Position numbers and translations under genes: made by a program. Of a DNA stretch of 34,251 nucleotides, positions 25,204 to 32,836 are shown piece by piece. Below the pieces are notes generated by a model. It made no database searches. It was given only the letters and a program-made list of their open reading frames with translations, and was not told where the DNA came from. The DNA is taken from contig JAQGLR010000298.1 in the NCBI GenBank assembly GCA_028292765.1, forward strand, positions 1 to 34,251, given 5' to 3'. The DNA comes from Massilia sp. Its GTDB lineage: Bacteria; Pseudomonadota; Gammaproteobacteria; Burkholderiales; Burkholderiaceae_D. Numbering within the stretch: position 1 is the stretch's first letter; each line of letters starts with the position of its first letter.

Positions 25204-27006
25204 ATGTCCTCCATGCGTACTCACTACTGCGGCCTCGTCACCGAAGAACTGCTGGGCCAAACCGTCAGCCTGTGCGGCTGGGTCCACCGCCGCCGCGACC
25301 ACGGCGGGGTGATCTTCATCGACCTGCGCGACCGTGAAGGCCTGGTGCAGGTGGTCTGCCACCCGGACAATGCCGACGTGTTCAAGGCCGCCGAGCATGT
25401 GCGCAACGAGTACTGCCTGCGCATCACCGGCACCATTGCCAACCGCCTCGAAGGCACGGTCAATGCCAACCTGAAGTCGGGCAAGATCGAACTGAACGCC
25501 ACCTCGCTGGAAGTGCTGAACCCGTCGGTGCCGGTGCCGTTCCAGCTGGACGACGACAACCTGTCGGAAACCACCCGCCTGACGCACCGCGTGCTCGACC
25601 TGCGCCGCGGCCAGATGCAGCACAACCTGCGCCTGCGTTATAAAGTGTCGATGGAAGTGCGCAAGTACCTCGACAACCTGGGCTTCATCGATATCGAAAC
25701 CCCGATGCTGACCAAGTCGACCCCGGAAGGCGCGCGCGACTACCTGGTGCCGTCGCGCGTCAATCCAGGCAACTTCTTCGCGCTGCCGCAATCGCCACAG
25801 CTGTTCAAGCAGCTGCTGATGGTCGCGAACTTCGACCGTTACTACCAGATCACCAAGTGCTTCCGCGACGAAGACCTGCGCGCCGACCGCCAGCCGGAAT
25901 TCACCCAGATCGACTGCGAAACCTCGTTCCTGACCGAGCAGGAAATCCGTGACCTGTTCGAAGACATGATGCGCGTCGTCTTCAAGAACGCCGCCGGCAT
26001 CGACCTGCCGAACCCGTTCCCGGTGATGGATTTCGCCACCGCCATGGGCATGTATGGTTCGGACAAGCCGGACATGCGCGTGAAACTCGAGTTCACCGAA
26101 CTGACCGAACTGATGAAGTCGGTCGAGTTCAAGGTCTTCAACAGCGCCGCCAACATGACGGGCGGGCGCGTGGTCGGCATGCGCGTGCCGCAAGGCGGCT
26201 CGATGCCGCGTTCGGAAATCGACGCCTACACCCAGTTCGTCGCCATCTACGGCGCCAAGGGCCTGGCTTACATCAAGGTCAACGAAAAGGCGAAGGGCCG
26301 TGACGGCCTGCAGTCGCCGATCGTCAAGAACCTCTCGGACGACGTCCTGGCCCAGATCCTCGAGCTGACGGGCGCGCAGGATGGCGACCTGATCTTCTTC
26401 GGCGCCGACAAGGCGAAAGTCGTCAACGACGCCATCGGCGCGCTGCGCGTGAAGATCGGCCACTCGGAATTCGCGAAAAAGGCCGGCCTGTTCGAGGAAA
26501 CCTGGGCGCCGCTGTGGGTCATCGACTTCCCGATGTTCGAGCACGACGAAGAAAACAACCGCTGGACCGCGACCCACCACCCGTTCACCGCACCAAAAGA
26601 CGGCCACGAGGACATGCTGGAAACCAATCCGGGCGCCTGCATCGCCAAGGCCTACGACATGGTCCTGAACGGCTGGGAGCTGGGTGGCGGCTCGATCCGT
26701 ATCCACCGCGAAGAAGTGCAGAGCAAGGTGTTCCGCGCACTGAAGATCGATGCCGAAGAAGCGCAATTGAAATTCGGCTTCCTGCTCGACGCCCTGCAGT
26801 ACGGCGCGCCGCCGCACGGTGGCCTGGCCTTCGGCCTGGACCGCCTGGTCACCCTGATGACCGGCTCGGAATCGATCCGCGACGTGATCGCCTTCCCGAA
26901 GACCCAGCGCGCGCAAGACCTGCTGACCAACGCGCCGTCGGAAGTGGACGAGAAGCAGCTCAAGGAGCTGCACATCCGCCTGCGTAACGAGCCGAAGGTA
27001 GCTTAA
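25204..27006 (+). CDS. aspS: Aspartyl-tRNA synthetase
   Basis: This 600-residue class IIb synthetase is of bacterial type with a GAD insertion. It has the N-terminal OB anticodon-binding domain ([20 protein letters not shown]), class II motif 1 around [20 protein letters not shown], motif 2 [19 protein letters not shown], the GAD domain (about 290-430) and motif 3 [15 protein letters not shown]. The HRRRDHGG segment resembles non-discriminating AspRS of proteobacteria such as Pseudomonas aeruginosa, which also charge tRNA-Asn and need GatCAB; this is an inference from memory. Start is ATG 25204, with a second ATG three codons later. A strong terminator follows. Confidence 0.97.
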   Translation: MSSMRTHYCGLVTEELLGQTVSLCGWVHRRRDHGGVIFIDLRDREGLVQVVCHPDNADVFKAAEHVRNEYCLRITGTIANRLEGTVNANLKSGKIELNATSLEVLNPSVPVPFQLDDDNLSETTRLTHRVLDLRRGQMQHNLRLRYKVSMEVRKYLDNLGFIDIETPMLTKSTPEGARDYLVPSRVNPGNFFALPQSPQLFKQLLMVANFDRYYQITKCFRDEDLRADRQPEFTQIDCETSFLTEQEIRDLFEDMMRVVFKNAAGIDLPNPFPVMDFATAMGMYGSDKPDMRVKLEFTELTELMKSVEFKVFNSAANMTGGRVVGMRVPQGGSMPRSEIDAYTQFVAIYGAKGLAYIKVNEKAKGRDGLQSPIVKNLSDDVLAQILELTGAQDGDLIFFGADKAKVVNDAIGALRVKIGHSEFAKKAGLFEETWAPLWVIDFPMFEHDEENNRWTATHHPFTAPKDGHEDMLETNPGACIAKAYDMVLNGWELGGGSIRIHREEVQSKVFRALKIDAEEAQLKFGFLLDALQYGAPPHGGLAFGLDRLVTLMTGSESIRDVIAFPKTQRAQDLLTNAPSEVDEKQLKELHIRLRNEPKVA

Positions 27007-27038
27007 TCACGCGCAGCCATACGGCTGGGTAGAATAGG

Positions 27039-27080
27039 GGCCGGAGCGGGTCGTCGTTGACGAAGCGCTCCGGCCTTTTT
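27039..27080 (+). terminator. Rho-independent terminator after aspS
   Basis: Ten-base arms GGCCGGAGCG (27039-27048) and CGCTCCGGCC (27066-27075) are followed by TTTTTATTT. A TAGAAT hexamer at 27030-27035 just before the stem may be a -10 box for nudB, though its transcript would begin inside the terminator. Confidence 0.9.
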
Positions 27081-27110
27081 ATTTGCCTGTAGTTCACGGA
27101 GAAGCCAAGC

Positions 27111-27560
27111 GTGCACAAGATTCCCGAATCCGTCCTCGTCGTCATCCACACGCCCGGGATGGAGGTATTGCTGATCGAGCGCGCCGACCGTCCCGGCTTC
27201 TGGCAATCGGTCACCGGTTCGCTCGACGCGCTTGATGAGCCGCTGCTGGCCACGGCCACCCGCGAACTGTTCGAGGAAACCGGCATCGTCGCCGATGGCG
27301 AACGCATCCGGCTGCACGACTGGGGCCTGTCGAACATCTACGAAATCTACCCGAGCTGGCGCCACCGCTATGCGCCGGGCGTCACCCACAACACCGAGCA
27401 CGTGTTTTCCGTCTGCGTGCCGCGCGACATCGCCATCACCCTCAGCCCGCGCGAGCACCTGCAGTACGCATGGCTGCCCTGGCTGGAAGCGGCGGACCGC
27501 TGCTTTTCCTCGTCGAATGCGGAAGCGGTGCTGCAACTGCCGCGCCATATCGATTCGTAA
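27111..27560 (+). CDS. nudB: Dihydroneopterin triphosphate diphosphatase NudB
   Basis: NudB removes pyrophosphate from dihydroneopterin triphosphate in folate synthesis. The 149-residue Nudix protein has the box GSLDALDEPLLATATRELFE with ETG following (residues about 36-58), including the essential RELFEE core, and the NudB-like features GFWQSVTGSLD near it and HNTEHVFSVCVP. The box has one residue more than the textbook spacing between Gly and Glu, which I recall as normal for betaproteobacterial NudB. The start is GTG at 27111 with GGAGA about 9 bases upstream; no in-frame ATG gives a better N-terminus. It follows aspS, as in many proteobacteria. Confidence 0.9.
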   Translation: MHKIPESVLVVIHTPGMEVLLIERADRPGFWQSVTGSLDALDEPLLATATRELFEETGIVADGERIRLHDWGLSNIYEIYPSWRHRYAPGVTHNTEHVFSVCVPRDIAITLSPREHLQYAWLPWLEAADRCFSSSNAEAVLQLPRHIDS

Positions 27561-27589
27561 GCTTGCCCAGATGGCCCAGCTGGAGACTG

Positions 27590-27608
27590 ATATGCGTTTT
27601 GCGCATAT
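27590..27608. repeat. Inverted repeat upstream of the serine acetyltransferase gene
   Basis: ATATGCG (27590-27596) and CGCATAT (27602-27608) pair around TTTTG in the 104-base gap. It lies 57 bases upstream of the start codon and may be an operator or a weak terminator for nudB. Confidence 0.45.
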
Positions 27609-27664
27609 ATAGAAGTGAGATTTAAATCCTTCGCTTCGCGGACACCGTGGAGTAATCTGGTCAA

Positions 27665-28582
27665 ATGAACAATGACCACACCGATCCGGCCGGCGCCAGC
27701 CATTGGCACCTCGGCCCCATCATCGACGCGCTGCGCACGTCGCGCGAGTCGACCCACAACATCCGCCACCAGGGGCGCGTGCGCGAGCTGCCCTCGCGCG
27801 AGGTGCTGCGCCAGGTGATCGAGGGCGTGTCCGCGGCGCTGTTCCCGACGCACTATGGCCGCCCCGACCTGAACGACGAAAGCATCGATTATTTCGTCGG
27901 CGACACGCTCAACGTCGCGCTCGACCGGCTGGTCGGGCAGGTGCGGCGCGCACTGCGCTTCAACCCCGGGCTGGAAGAGGCGGGCGACGCCGAGCTGGCC
28001 GCCCGGGCGCACAGCATCACCCGCTCGTTCGCAGGCAGCCTGCCGGACATTCGCGCCTTGCTGGTCTCCGACGTGCATGCGGCGCTGGCCGGCGACCCGG
28101 CCGCCAGTTCCGTGGCCGAGATCATGCTGTGCTACCCCGGCACCATTGCGGTGCTGTACCACCGGCTGGCGCACTGCCTGCATCGCCTCGGTGCGCCCTT
28201 CCTGGCGCGCCTGGCGGCCGACATCGCCCATACGCTGACCGGCATCGACATCCATCCGGGCGCGCGGATCGGCGCCAGCTTCTTCATCGACCACGGCACC
28301 GGCGTCGTGATCGGCGAAACCGCGATCATCGGCCAGCGCGTGCGCCTGTACCAGGCCGTCACCCTCGGCGCACGCCGCTTTCCGACGGACGACAGCGGGG
28401 CGCTGGTGAAGGGAGCGCCGCGCCACCCGATCGTCGAGGACGACGTCGTCATCTATGCCGGCGCCACCGTCCTCGGCCGGATCACGGTCGGCGCCGGCTC
28501 GACCATCGGCGGCAACGTCTGGCTGACGCAGAGCGTCGCGCCGGGCAGCAACGTCACCCAGGCCCAGATGCGTAACGTGTAA
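27665..28582 (+). CDS. cysE: Serine O-acetyltransferase (EpsC/CysE type)
   Basis: This 305-residue enzyme acetylates serine to O-acetylserine, the acceptor for cysteine synthesis. The N-terminal helical part (about 1-185) contains TLNVALDRLVGQVRRALRF and CYPGTIAVLYHRLAH. The C-terminal left-handed beta-helix (about 190-300) contains GIDIHPGARIGASFFIDHGT, GVVIGETAIIGQRVRLYQ, VTLGARRFP and the late hexapeptide turns ending in GGNVWLTQSV. The catalytic His is in FIDHGTG. The long N-terminal half and the C-terminus make it the EpsC form rather than the shorter E. coli CysE. It stands alone here; a cysM/cysK partner is not in the window. Confidence 0.92.
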   Translation: MNNDHTDPAGASHWHLGPIIDALRTSRESTHNIRHQGRVRELPSREVLRQVIEGVSAALFPTHYGRPDLNDESIDYFVGDTLNVALDRLVGQVRRALRFNPGLEEAGDAELAARAHSITRSFAGSLPDIRALLVSDVHAALAGDPAASSVAEIMLCYPGTIAVLYHRLAHCLHRLGAPFLARLAADIAHTLTGIDIHPGARIGASFFIDHGTGVVIGETAIIGQRVRLYQAVTLGARRFPTDDSGALVKGAPRHPIVEDDVVIYAGATVLGRITVGAGSTIGGNVWLTQSVAPGSNVTQAQMRNV

Positions 28583-28814
28583 GCCCCTTCGATTCCCGCC
28601 CGGCGCCCCGTGCGCCGTGGCTGTGCCGCGTTTCCCGGGACGGCAATGTTCCACTTCGGCACACCAGCTCGCGGCCCTTTGATCGAGCTGATTGCCGAAA
28701 CATGATTTTTTGATATCGGTCAAGCGTTTTTCGTGTGTAGGCGCAAATACAACGCTGCCCCTCCAAAATTCCTACAAGACAGCTGCGTGAAAACCCACAT
28801 AACTTTTCTAAATG

Positions 28815-28855
28815 CAATAGAAATTATGCTTATTAACAACCGTAAGTTTCTATTG
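28815..28855. repeat. 9-base inverted repeat in AT-rich gap
   Basis: CAATAGAAA (28815-28823) and TTTCTATTG (28847-28855) are exact inverted copies, 23 bases apart, able to form a hairpin or bind a dimeric protein. Confidence 0.6.
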
Positions 28856-29042
28856 AATAGGTGAAAGATCGTCAGACTGGCCGCAAAAAGGGCTGATTTG
28901 CATACAATTTGATACAAATATGCGCACTGGTTAAACAAATTATCTAAGGAAACTTTCCTAAATACATCGTTTATTGTGTCCCAAAGGGAAAAGTTGCAAT
29001 GGGATATTTGCTATGTTGGTTAACGCACAATAGATTCGTCGT

Positions 29043-29071
29043 TTGACAATCGGAAACGAGTCGCATATCGT
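29043..29071 (+). promoter_or_regulatory. Predicted promoter of the small DUF2442-like gene
   Basis: A consensus TTGACA (29043-29048) and TATCGT (29066-29071) are 17 bases apart. Transcription would start about 63 bases before the ATG at 29141. Confidence 0.55.
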
Positions 29072-29140
29072 CAGTGGTTCGCGTCGAGCGAATTTTTGAA
29101 CTGCAACAAAGTCCAACCAACGGATTCTGGGAGAAAAAGC

Positions 29141-29341
29141 ATGGAACATTTCGAACCAAAGCACGAGAAAGTGAAAGCAGTCAGCATGGACGAGGATTGT
29201 TTTTATATCGACCTGCAATGCGGGTTGCGCCTCGCCGGCCCGCGCTTGATTTCCGTGCCGTTGTCCGAAGCAGAACACCTGGCATCACCCCGCAACGCGG
29301 CCTTGCGCGAACGCTGGGAAGCGGCACCTGCGTTTGAATGA
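29141..29341 (+). CDS. Small DUF2442-like protein
   Basis: This is a 66-residue protein with a spaced GGGAG ribosome site about 9 bases before ATG 29141; the frame is open to 29096 but that extension lacks such a site. The middle, FYIDLQCGLRLAGPRLISVP then LSEAEHLASPRNAALRERWE, follows the DUF2442 pattern of a short beta-meander, an I-S-V-P-L step and an R-x-x-W helix. DUF2442 proteins are often second genes of toxin-antitoxin-like pairs with DUF4160 proteins, but no partner is present here. Function is unknown; the family match is by eye. Confidence 0.7.
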   Translation: MEHFEPKHEKVKAVSMDEDCFYIDLQCGLRLAGPRLISVPLSEAEHLASPRNAALRERWEAAPAFE

Positions 29342-29430
29342 TCTTGCGGACGGGGTAGCGGTTCTCAGAGGCCGCACCCCGTGTTCGCACGATTGGAAGC
29401 CTTATAAAAAAGAACACGGACTGATGGGGT

Positions 29431-29436
29431 TAGAAT
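29431..29436 (+). promoter_or_regulatory. Possible -10 box directly before the EEP gene
   Basis: TAGAAT ends 6 bases before ATG 29443, so a transcript from it would begin at or next to the start codon. No ribosome site is visible upstream of the ATG. The -35 region is poor. Confidence 0.4.
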
Positions 29437-29442
29437 GTTCCC

Positions 29443-30255
29443 ATGAAGATTCGTGTCGCAACCTATAATATCCACAAGGGCGTCTCCTCCTTGCGCAGTA
29501 CCCCACGGGTGCTGGCACTGAAAAAGGCGATCGCTGAATTCCACGCCGATATCGTATTCCTGCAGGAAGTACAGGGACGCCATGACCGCCACCAGGTACG
29601 TTATGGCGAGCTTGCGACCAGTCACCGTCACTGGCCTGAAACGGCCCAGTACGAATACTTCGCCGGCGATTCGCACCACTCCGCCTATGGCATGAACGCG
29701 GTTTATGACCACGGCCACCACGGCAATGCACTGCTCAGCAGTTTTCTGATCGAAAACAGCCACAACCACGATGTTTCCGACCACGCCTACGAACAGCGCG
29801 GCATCCTGCATTGCGTGTTAGAGACGCCCGCCGGCAAGGTCCACTGCTATGTCGTCCACCTCGGCCTGTTCGAAGGCGGGCGCGGGCGCCAGGTGCTCCA
29901 GCTGATCGAGGCCGTGAGTCACTCGGCGCCGAACGACGAGCCGGTGATCATCGCCGGCGACTTCAACGACTGGCGCAACACCCTCAGCGACCGTTTGCGC
30001 CAGGCGCTGGGCGTGACCGAGGTATTCGACGAACTCGGGCCGAAATCGGCCCTCGGCGACATGGTGCGCAGCTGGGCCGGTCGCCAGCCGCGCCTGGCGC
30101 CGGCGCGTACTTTCCCGGCCGCGCTGCCCTGGTTCCGGCTCGACCGCATCTATGTGCGCGGCTTCAAGGTCGACAATGCACAGGTGATGGCGGGCTCGAT
30201 CTGGGCCAAACTGTCCGATCACGCGCCGATCGTCGCCGAACTGCAGCTGGCCTGA
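29443..30255 (+). CDS. Endonuclease/exonuclease/phosphatase (EEP) family protein, YbhP-like
   Basis: This 270-residue protein has the EEP metal-dependent phosphoesterase fold. Motifs in order are ATYNIHKGV (about 6-14), the metal-binding Glu in IVFLQEVQG, the YVVHLGLFEGGRGRQVLQL region, IIAGDFNDW with the Asp-x-Asn pair, and the final LSDHAPIVAEL with the Ser-Asp-His triad. It lies 3 bases upstream of clsB, the arrangement of ybhP-ybhO (clsB) in E. coli. That suggests a membrane-lipid-related substrate, but no substrate is established. There are no TM segments. Confidence 0.9.
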   Translation: MKIRVATYNIHKGVSSLRSTPRVLALKKAIAEFHADIVFLQEVQGRHDRHQVRYGELATSHRHWPETAQYEYFAGDSHHSAYGMNAVYDHGHHGNALLSSFLIENSHNHDVSDHAYEQRGILHCVLETPAGKVHCYVVHLGLFEGGRGRQVLQLIEAVSHSAPNDEPVIIAGDFNDWRNTLSDRLRQALGVTEVFDELGPKSALGDMVRSWAGRQPRLAPARTFPAALPWFRLDRIYVRGFKVDNAQVMAGSIWAKLSDHAPIVAELQLA

Positions 30256-30258
30256 GCC

Positions 30259-31443
30259 ATGCGCAGCGTTACATATGTAGCGAACAACGACGTCACCCTG
30301 CTGGAAACCGGGCAGCAGCTGTTCCCGGCGATGATCGAGGCGATCGACGCCGCGCGGCAGGAAATCCTGTTCGAAACCTATATCTTTGCCGACGATTCGG
30401 TCGCGCGCCGCATCGAGGCGGCGCTGGTGCGCGCCGCCGGCCGCGGCGTCAAGGTACGCGTGCTGGTGGACTGGTTCGGCACCGGCGAGCGCACCTGCCG
30501 CCGCCTTGGCGAAGCCTTCGCCGCCGCCGGTGTGCATTACCGCGTCTTCAATCGCTGGTTCAGGCGCGGCATTGCGCGCACCCACCGCAAGATCACGGTC
30601 GTCGACCGCGCCGTGGCTTTTGTCGGCGGCATCAACATCAACGACGACATGCTGTGCGACTACGATCCCGACCGCCCGCTGCCGGCGCCGCGCTGGGATT
30701 TCGCGGTGCGCGTGCGCGGGCCGCTGGTGGCGCAGATACACTTCGAGGCACAGGCCCAGTGGATGCGGTCCGGCCACCTGAAGCTGATCCGCCGCATGGA
30801 GCTGTTTCTCGAAACACAACGCGCCACGCGACGCGACACCCTGCGCCAGCCCGCCAGCGTAGGTGTGCGGCCGATGCGCGCGGGCTTTGTCGTGCGCGAC
30901 AACCTGCGCAACCGGCGCACGATCCAGCGCGCCTACCTGCAGGCCATCGGCCAGGCACGGAAAAGCGTGCTGCTGGCCAATCCGTATTTCGCGCCGGGGC
31001 GCAAGTTCCGCGACGCCCTGGCCCAGGCGGCGAGCCGGGGTGTCGAGGTGACGCTCCTGATCGGCGTCGGCGAATTCCGCATGCAGGACGCCGTGGCGCG
31101 CTCGTTCTATCCGAAGCTGCTCGCCGCCGGCATCCAGGTGGTCGAATACCGCAAGACCCAGCTGCACGCGAAGATCGCGGTGGTCGACGACGACTGGGCC
31201 ACCGTCGGTTCGAGCAACTGCGACGGCCTGTCGCTGTTCCTGAACCAGGAAGCGAACATTGTGGTCAGAAACGCCTCTTTTGCACAGGCCGTGCGTACCC
31301 ATATCAGGGGGGGCATCGCCGACGGCGTCGTCGTCTGCCCCAAGGAATTCGAAGGCGTGGGATGGATGCGCCGGGCCTCGTATGGACTGGCCTACCTTCT
31401 GTATAAACTCACCATGCGGATTTTTGCCATCGGTTACGCATAA
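30259..31443 (+). CDS. clsB: Cardiolipin synthase B
   Basis: ClsB is a phospholipase D superfamily enzyme that makes cardiolipin from phosphatidylglycerol and in E. coli can also make phosphatidylglycerol. The 394-residue length fits ClsB, which lacks the two N-terminal TM helices of ClsA. Two HKD motifs are intact: HRKITVVDRAVAFVGGIN with His109, Lys111 and Asp116, and HAKIAVVDDDWATVGSSN with His303, Lys305 and Asp310. The first is followed by the GG-x-N step and the second by GS-x-N, as required. It follows the EEP gene by 3 bases and precedes the Hsp15-like gene by 13. Confidence 0.93.
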   Translation: MRSVTYVANNDVTLLETGQQLFPAMIEAIDAARQEILFETYIFADDSVARRIEAALVRAAGRGVKVRVLVDWFGTGERTCRRLGEAFAAAGVHYRVFNRWFRRGIARTHRKITVVDRAVAFVGGININDDMLCDYDPDRPLPAPRWDFAVRVRGPLVAQIHFEAQAQWMRSGHLKLIRRMELFLETQRATRRDTLRQPASVGVRPMRAGFVVRDNLRNRRTIQRAYLQAIGQARKSVLLANPYFAPGRKFRDALAQAASRGVEVTLLIGVGEFRMQDAVARSFYPKLLAAGIQVVEYRKTQLHAKIAVVDDDWATVGSSNCDGLSLFLNQEANIVVRNASFAQAVRTHIRGGIADGVVVCPKEFEGVGWMRRASYGLAYLLYKLTMRIFAIGYA

Positions 31444-31456
31444 GAAAGAGCAGGGC

Positions 31457-31837
31457 ATGGAAAACGACAACGTACGCATCGACAAGTGGCTCTGGGCCGC
31501 GCGCTTCTTCAAAACCCGCTCGATGGCCGCCGACGCCGTCGACCGCGGCCGGGTGCGCATTGGCGGCGAACCGGTCAAGCCGGCGCGCGCCGTGAAGGTG
31601 AACGAAAAAATCTCGATCGATAATGGTTCGGACCGCTGGGAAGTCGTGGTGCTCGGCATTTCGGACAAGCGCGGCGCGGCGCCGATCGCGCGCGCGCTGT
31701 ATCGCGAGACCGAAGAAAGCATCACGCGGCGCGAGAACGATTCGGAGGCACGGCGGCTGTTTCCGGAGCCGGGCAGCAGTATCAAGGGGCGGCCGACCAA
31801 GCGCGACCGGCGGGCGATTTCGCGCGCGGGCGGGTAG
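31457..31837 (+). CDS. hslR: S4-domain RNA-binding protein, Hsp15 (HslR) type
   Basis: Hsp15 binds stalled 50S subunits that carry a peptidyl-tRNA and helps recycle them after heat stress. The 126-residue product starts with the S4 domain: VRIDKWLWAARFFKTRSMAA, then VDRGRVRIGGEPVKPARAVK (residues about 6-50), a beta segment WEVVVLGISDKRGAA, and a basic C-terminus (GRPTKRDRRAISRAGG). ATG 31457 is preceded by an AG-rich ribosome site; the open frame extends upstream through clsB, but that part is shadow. The last codons abut the palindromic intergenic element. Confidence 0.9.
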   Translation: MENDNVRIDKWLWAARFFKTRSMAADAVDRGRVRIGGEPVKPARAVKVNEKISIDNGSDRWEVVVLGISDKRGAAPIARALYRETEESITRRENDSEARRLFPEPGSSIKGRPTKRDRRAISRAGG

Positions 31838-32059
31838 GGTGGGGTCATTGAGGCCGGGGGCCTCAATGACGTGCCCACGCGGAACGTGACGTCATCGGCG
31901 ACCTCATCGACAGACCAACCGTTAGCGGCCGCGCTCGCACGCCTTGAAATTCAGGCCACGTGCTGATCCGAACCGACGCTAACGCTGCTCAACGTTCCGC
32001 GTGGGCAGGGAGTGCCCGGTGACCCCGTAATTGAGGCCATTGGCCTCAATTACCCCTAC
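31838..32059. repeat. Nested palindromic intergenic element (MITE-like or structured repeat)
   Basis: This element of about 220 bases has three nested levels of symmetry. Its ends are each hairpins: GTCATTGAGGCC-GGG-GGCCTCAATGAC arms at 31844-31855/31859-31870, and GTAATTGAGGCC-ATT-GGCCTCAATTAC arms at 32027-32038/32042-32053. The two ends are also near-identical inverted copies of each other. Inside, TGCCCACGCGGAACGT (31872-31887) and ACGTTCCGCGTGGGCA (31992-32007) are exact inverted copies, and CGTTAGCG/CGCTAACG (31920-31927/31977-31984) form a third pair. There is no coding capacity. The arms resemble the palindrome at 2173-2194. It may be a non-autonomous mobile element or a folded RNA; copy number is unknown. 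Confidence 0.75.
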
Positions 32060-32084
32060 TAGAACCCCACCTCTAAGTTCCCGT

Positions 32085-32124
32085 TTGACATTCCACGGCC
32101 GATAGATAATAGTACGAGCGTTCG
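32085..32124 (+). promoter_or_regulatory. Promoter and candidate autoregulatory operator of the tetR gene
   Basis: A consensus TTGACA (32085-32090) is followed by the AT-rich GATAATAGT (32105-32113) as -10 region. Overlapping the expected start is an imperfect palindrome, CGAGCGTTCG (32115-32124), of the kind bound by TetR-type fatty-acid regulators. The exact -10 register is unclear. Confidence 0.45.
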
Positions 32125-32173
32125 GATTTTTCGATTCACGCAGGGGACAGTCATCAATACTTCAGTCAAATTC

Positions 32174-32776
32174 ATGCGCAAGGGCGAGCAGACGCGGGCC
32201 GCGATTCTCGACGTCGCGCTCGAGCTGGCCAGTCGGAATGGCCTCGAAGGCTTGACCATCGGCCTGCTGGCCGATCGCATGAGCATGAGCAAGTCGGGCG
32301 TGTTCGCGCACTTCGGTTCGCGCGAAGACCTGCAGATGGAGGTGCTGAAGCTGTATCACCACCGCTTCGAGCAGGAAGTCTTCTTCCCCAGCGTGAAAGA
32401 GCCACGCGGCTTGCCGCGCCTGGAATCGATGTTTGCGCGCTGGGTCAAGCGGGTATCGGTCGAAATCGCGTCGGGTTGTATTTATATCAGCGGCGCGGTG
32501 GAGTACGATGACCGGCCGGGCCCGATTCGCGAATCGCTGGTGGCGATGGTACGTGCCTGGCAGGGCGCCTTGCTGCGTTGCGTGCAGCAGGCAATCGATT
32601 GCAAGGACCTGAAGGCCGGCACCGACCCAGAGCAACTGGTGTACGAATGCTACGGGATGATCCTGGCCCTGCACCACGACGCACGTTTTTTGCGGGTCCC
32701 CGGCGCGGTCGAGCGCGCCAACCGCGGCTTCGCGCGGCTGATCGAGAACTACCGTAATCCCGTTCAAAGCAATTAA
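32174..32776 (+). CDS. TetR/AcrR family transcriptional regulator
   Basis: This 200-residue regulator has an N-terminal TetR helix-turn-helix (about 5-55: TRAAILDVALELASRNGLEG, then TIGLLADRMSMSKSGVFAHF). The C-terminal helical ligand domain (about 80-195) includes GCIYISGAVEYDDRPGPIRE. It is one of the TetR types found just upstream of FadE-like acyl-CoA dehydrogenases in Burkholderiales, which suggests an acyl-CoA ligand and repression of fatty-acid degradation; this is inferred from the neighbour 60 bases downstream. ATG 32174 is used; no better upstream start is visible, and the ribosome site is weak. Confidence 0.9.
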   Translation: MRKGEQTRAAILDVALELASRNGLEGLTIGLLADRMSMSKSGVFAHFGSREDLQMEVLKLYHHRFEQEVFFPSVKEPRGLPRLESMFARWVKRVSVEIASGCIYISGAVEYDDRPGPIRESLVAMVRAWQGALLRCVQQAIDCKDLKAGTDPEQLVYECYGMILALHHDARFLRVPGAVERANRGFARLIENYRNPVQSN

Positions 32777-32836
32777 GCCGGTCTCATCGCCTGCTCCTCA
32801 GTTACAAATACATCTTACCTTCGTCAGGAGAAAACC

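Larger units (their letters stand above)
28583..29140. other. AT-rich intergenic region with several inverted repeats
   Basis: This 558-base gap has no supported gene. From about 28700 it is much more AT-rich than the rest of the window. It contains a 9-base inverted repeat CAATAGAAA/TTTCTATTG (28815-28823 and 28847-28855), nested palindromic sequence GCATA...TATGC around TTTGATACAAA (28900-28923), AGGAAACTTTCCT (28946-28958 region) and a promoter-like TTGACA at 29043. A 72-codon minus-strand frame (28720-28938) has a hydrophobic product but no convincing ribosome site. The composition suggests a regulatory region or old transferred DNA. Confidence 0.5.

Noticed and set aside
24169-26973. 934-codon minus-strand open frame opposite fmdB, DUF502 and aspS
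   Set aside because: It is a shadow of three clear genes, with a valine/histidine/aspartate-rich composition and no recognisable domain.
28720-28938. 72-codon minus-strand open frame in the AT-rich gap
   Set aside because: The product is hydrophobic, but there is no spaced ribosome site and no family resemblance, and open frames are expected by chance in such DNA.
29818-31878. 686-codon minus-strand open frame opposite EEP, clsB and hslR
   Set aside because: It is a shadow frame; the plus strand carries intact HKD and EEP catalytic motifs.
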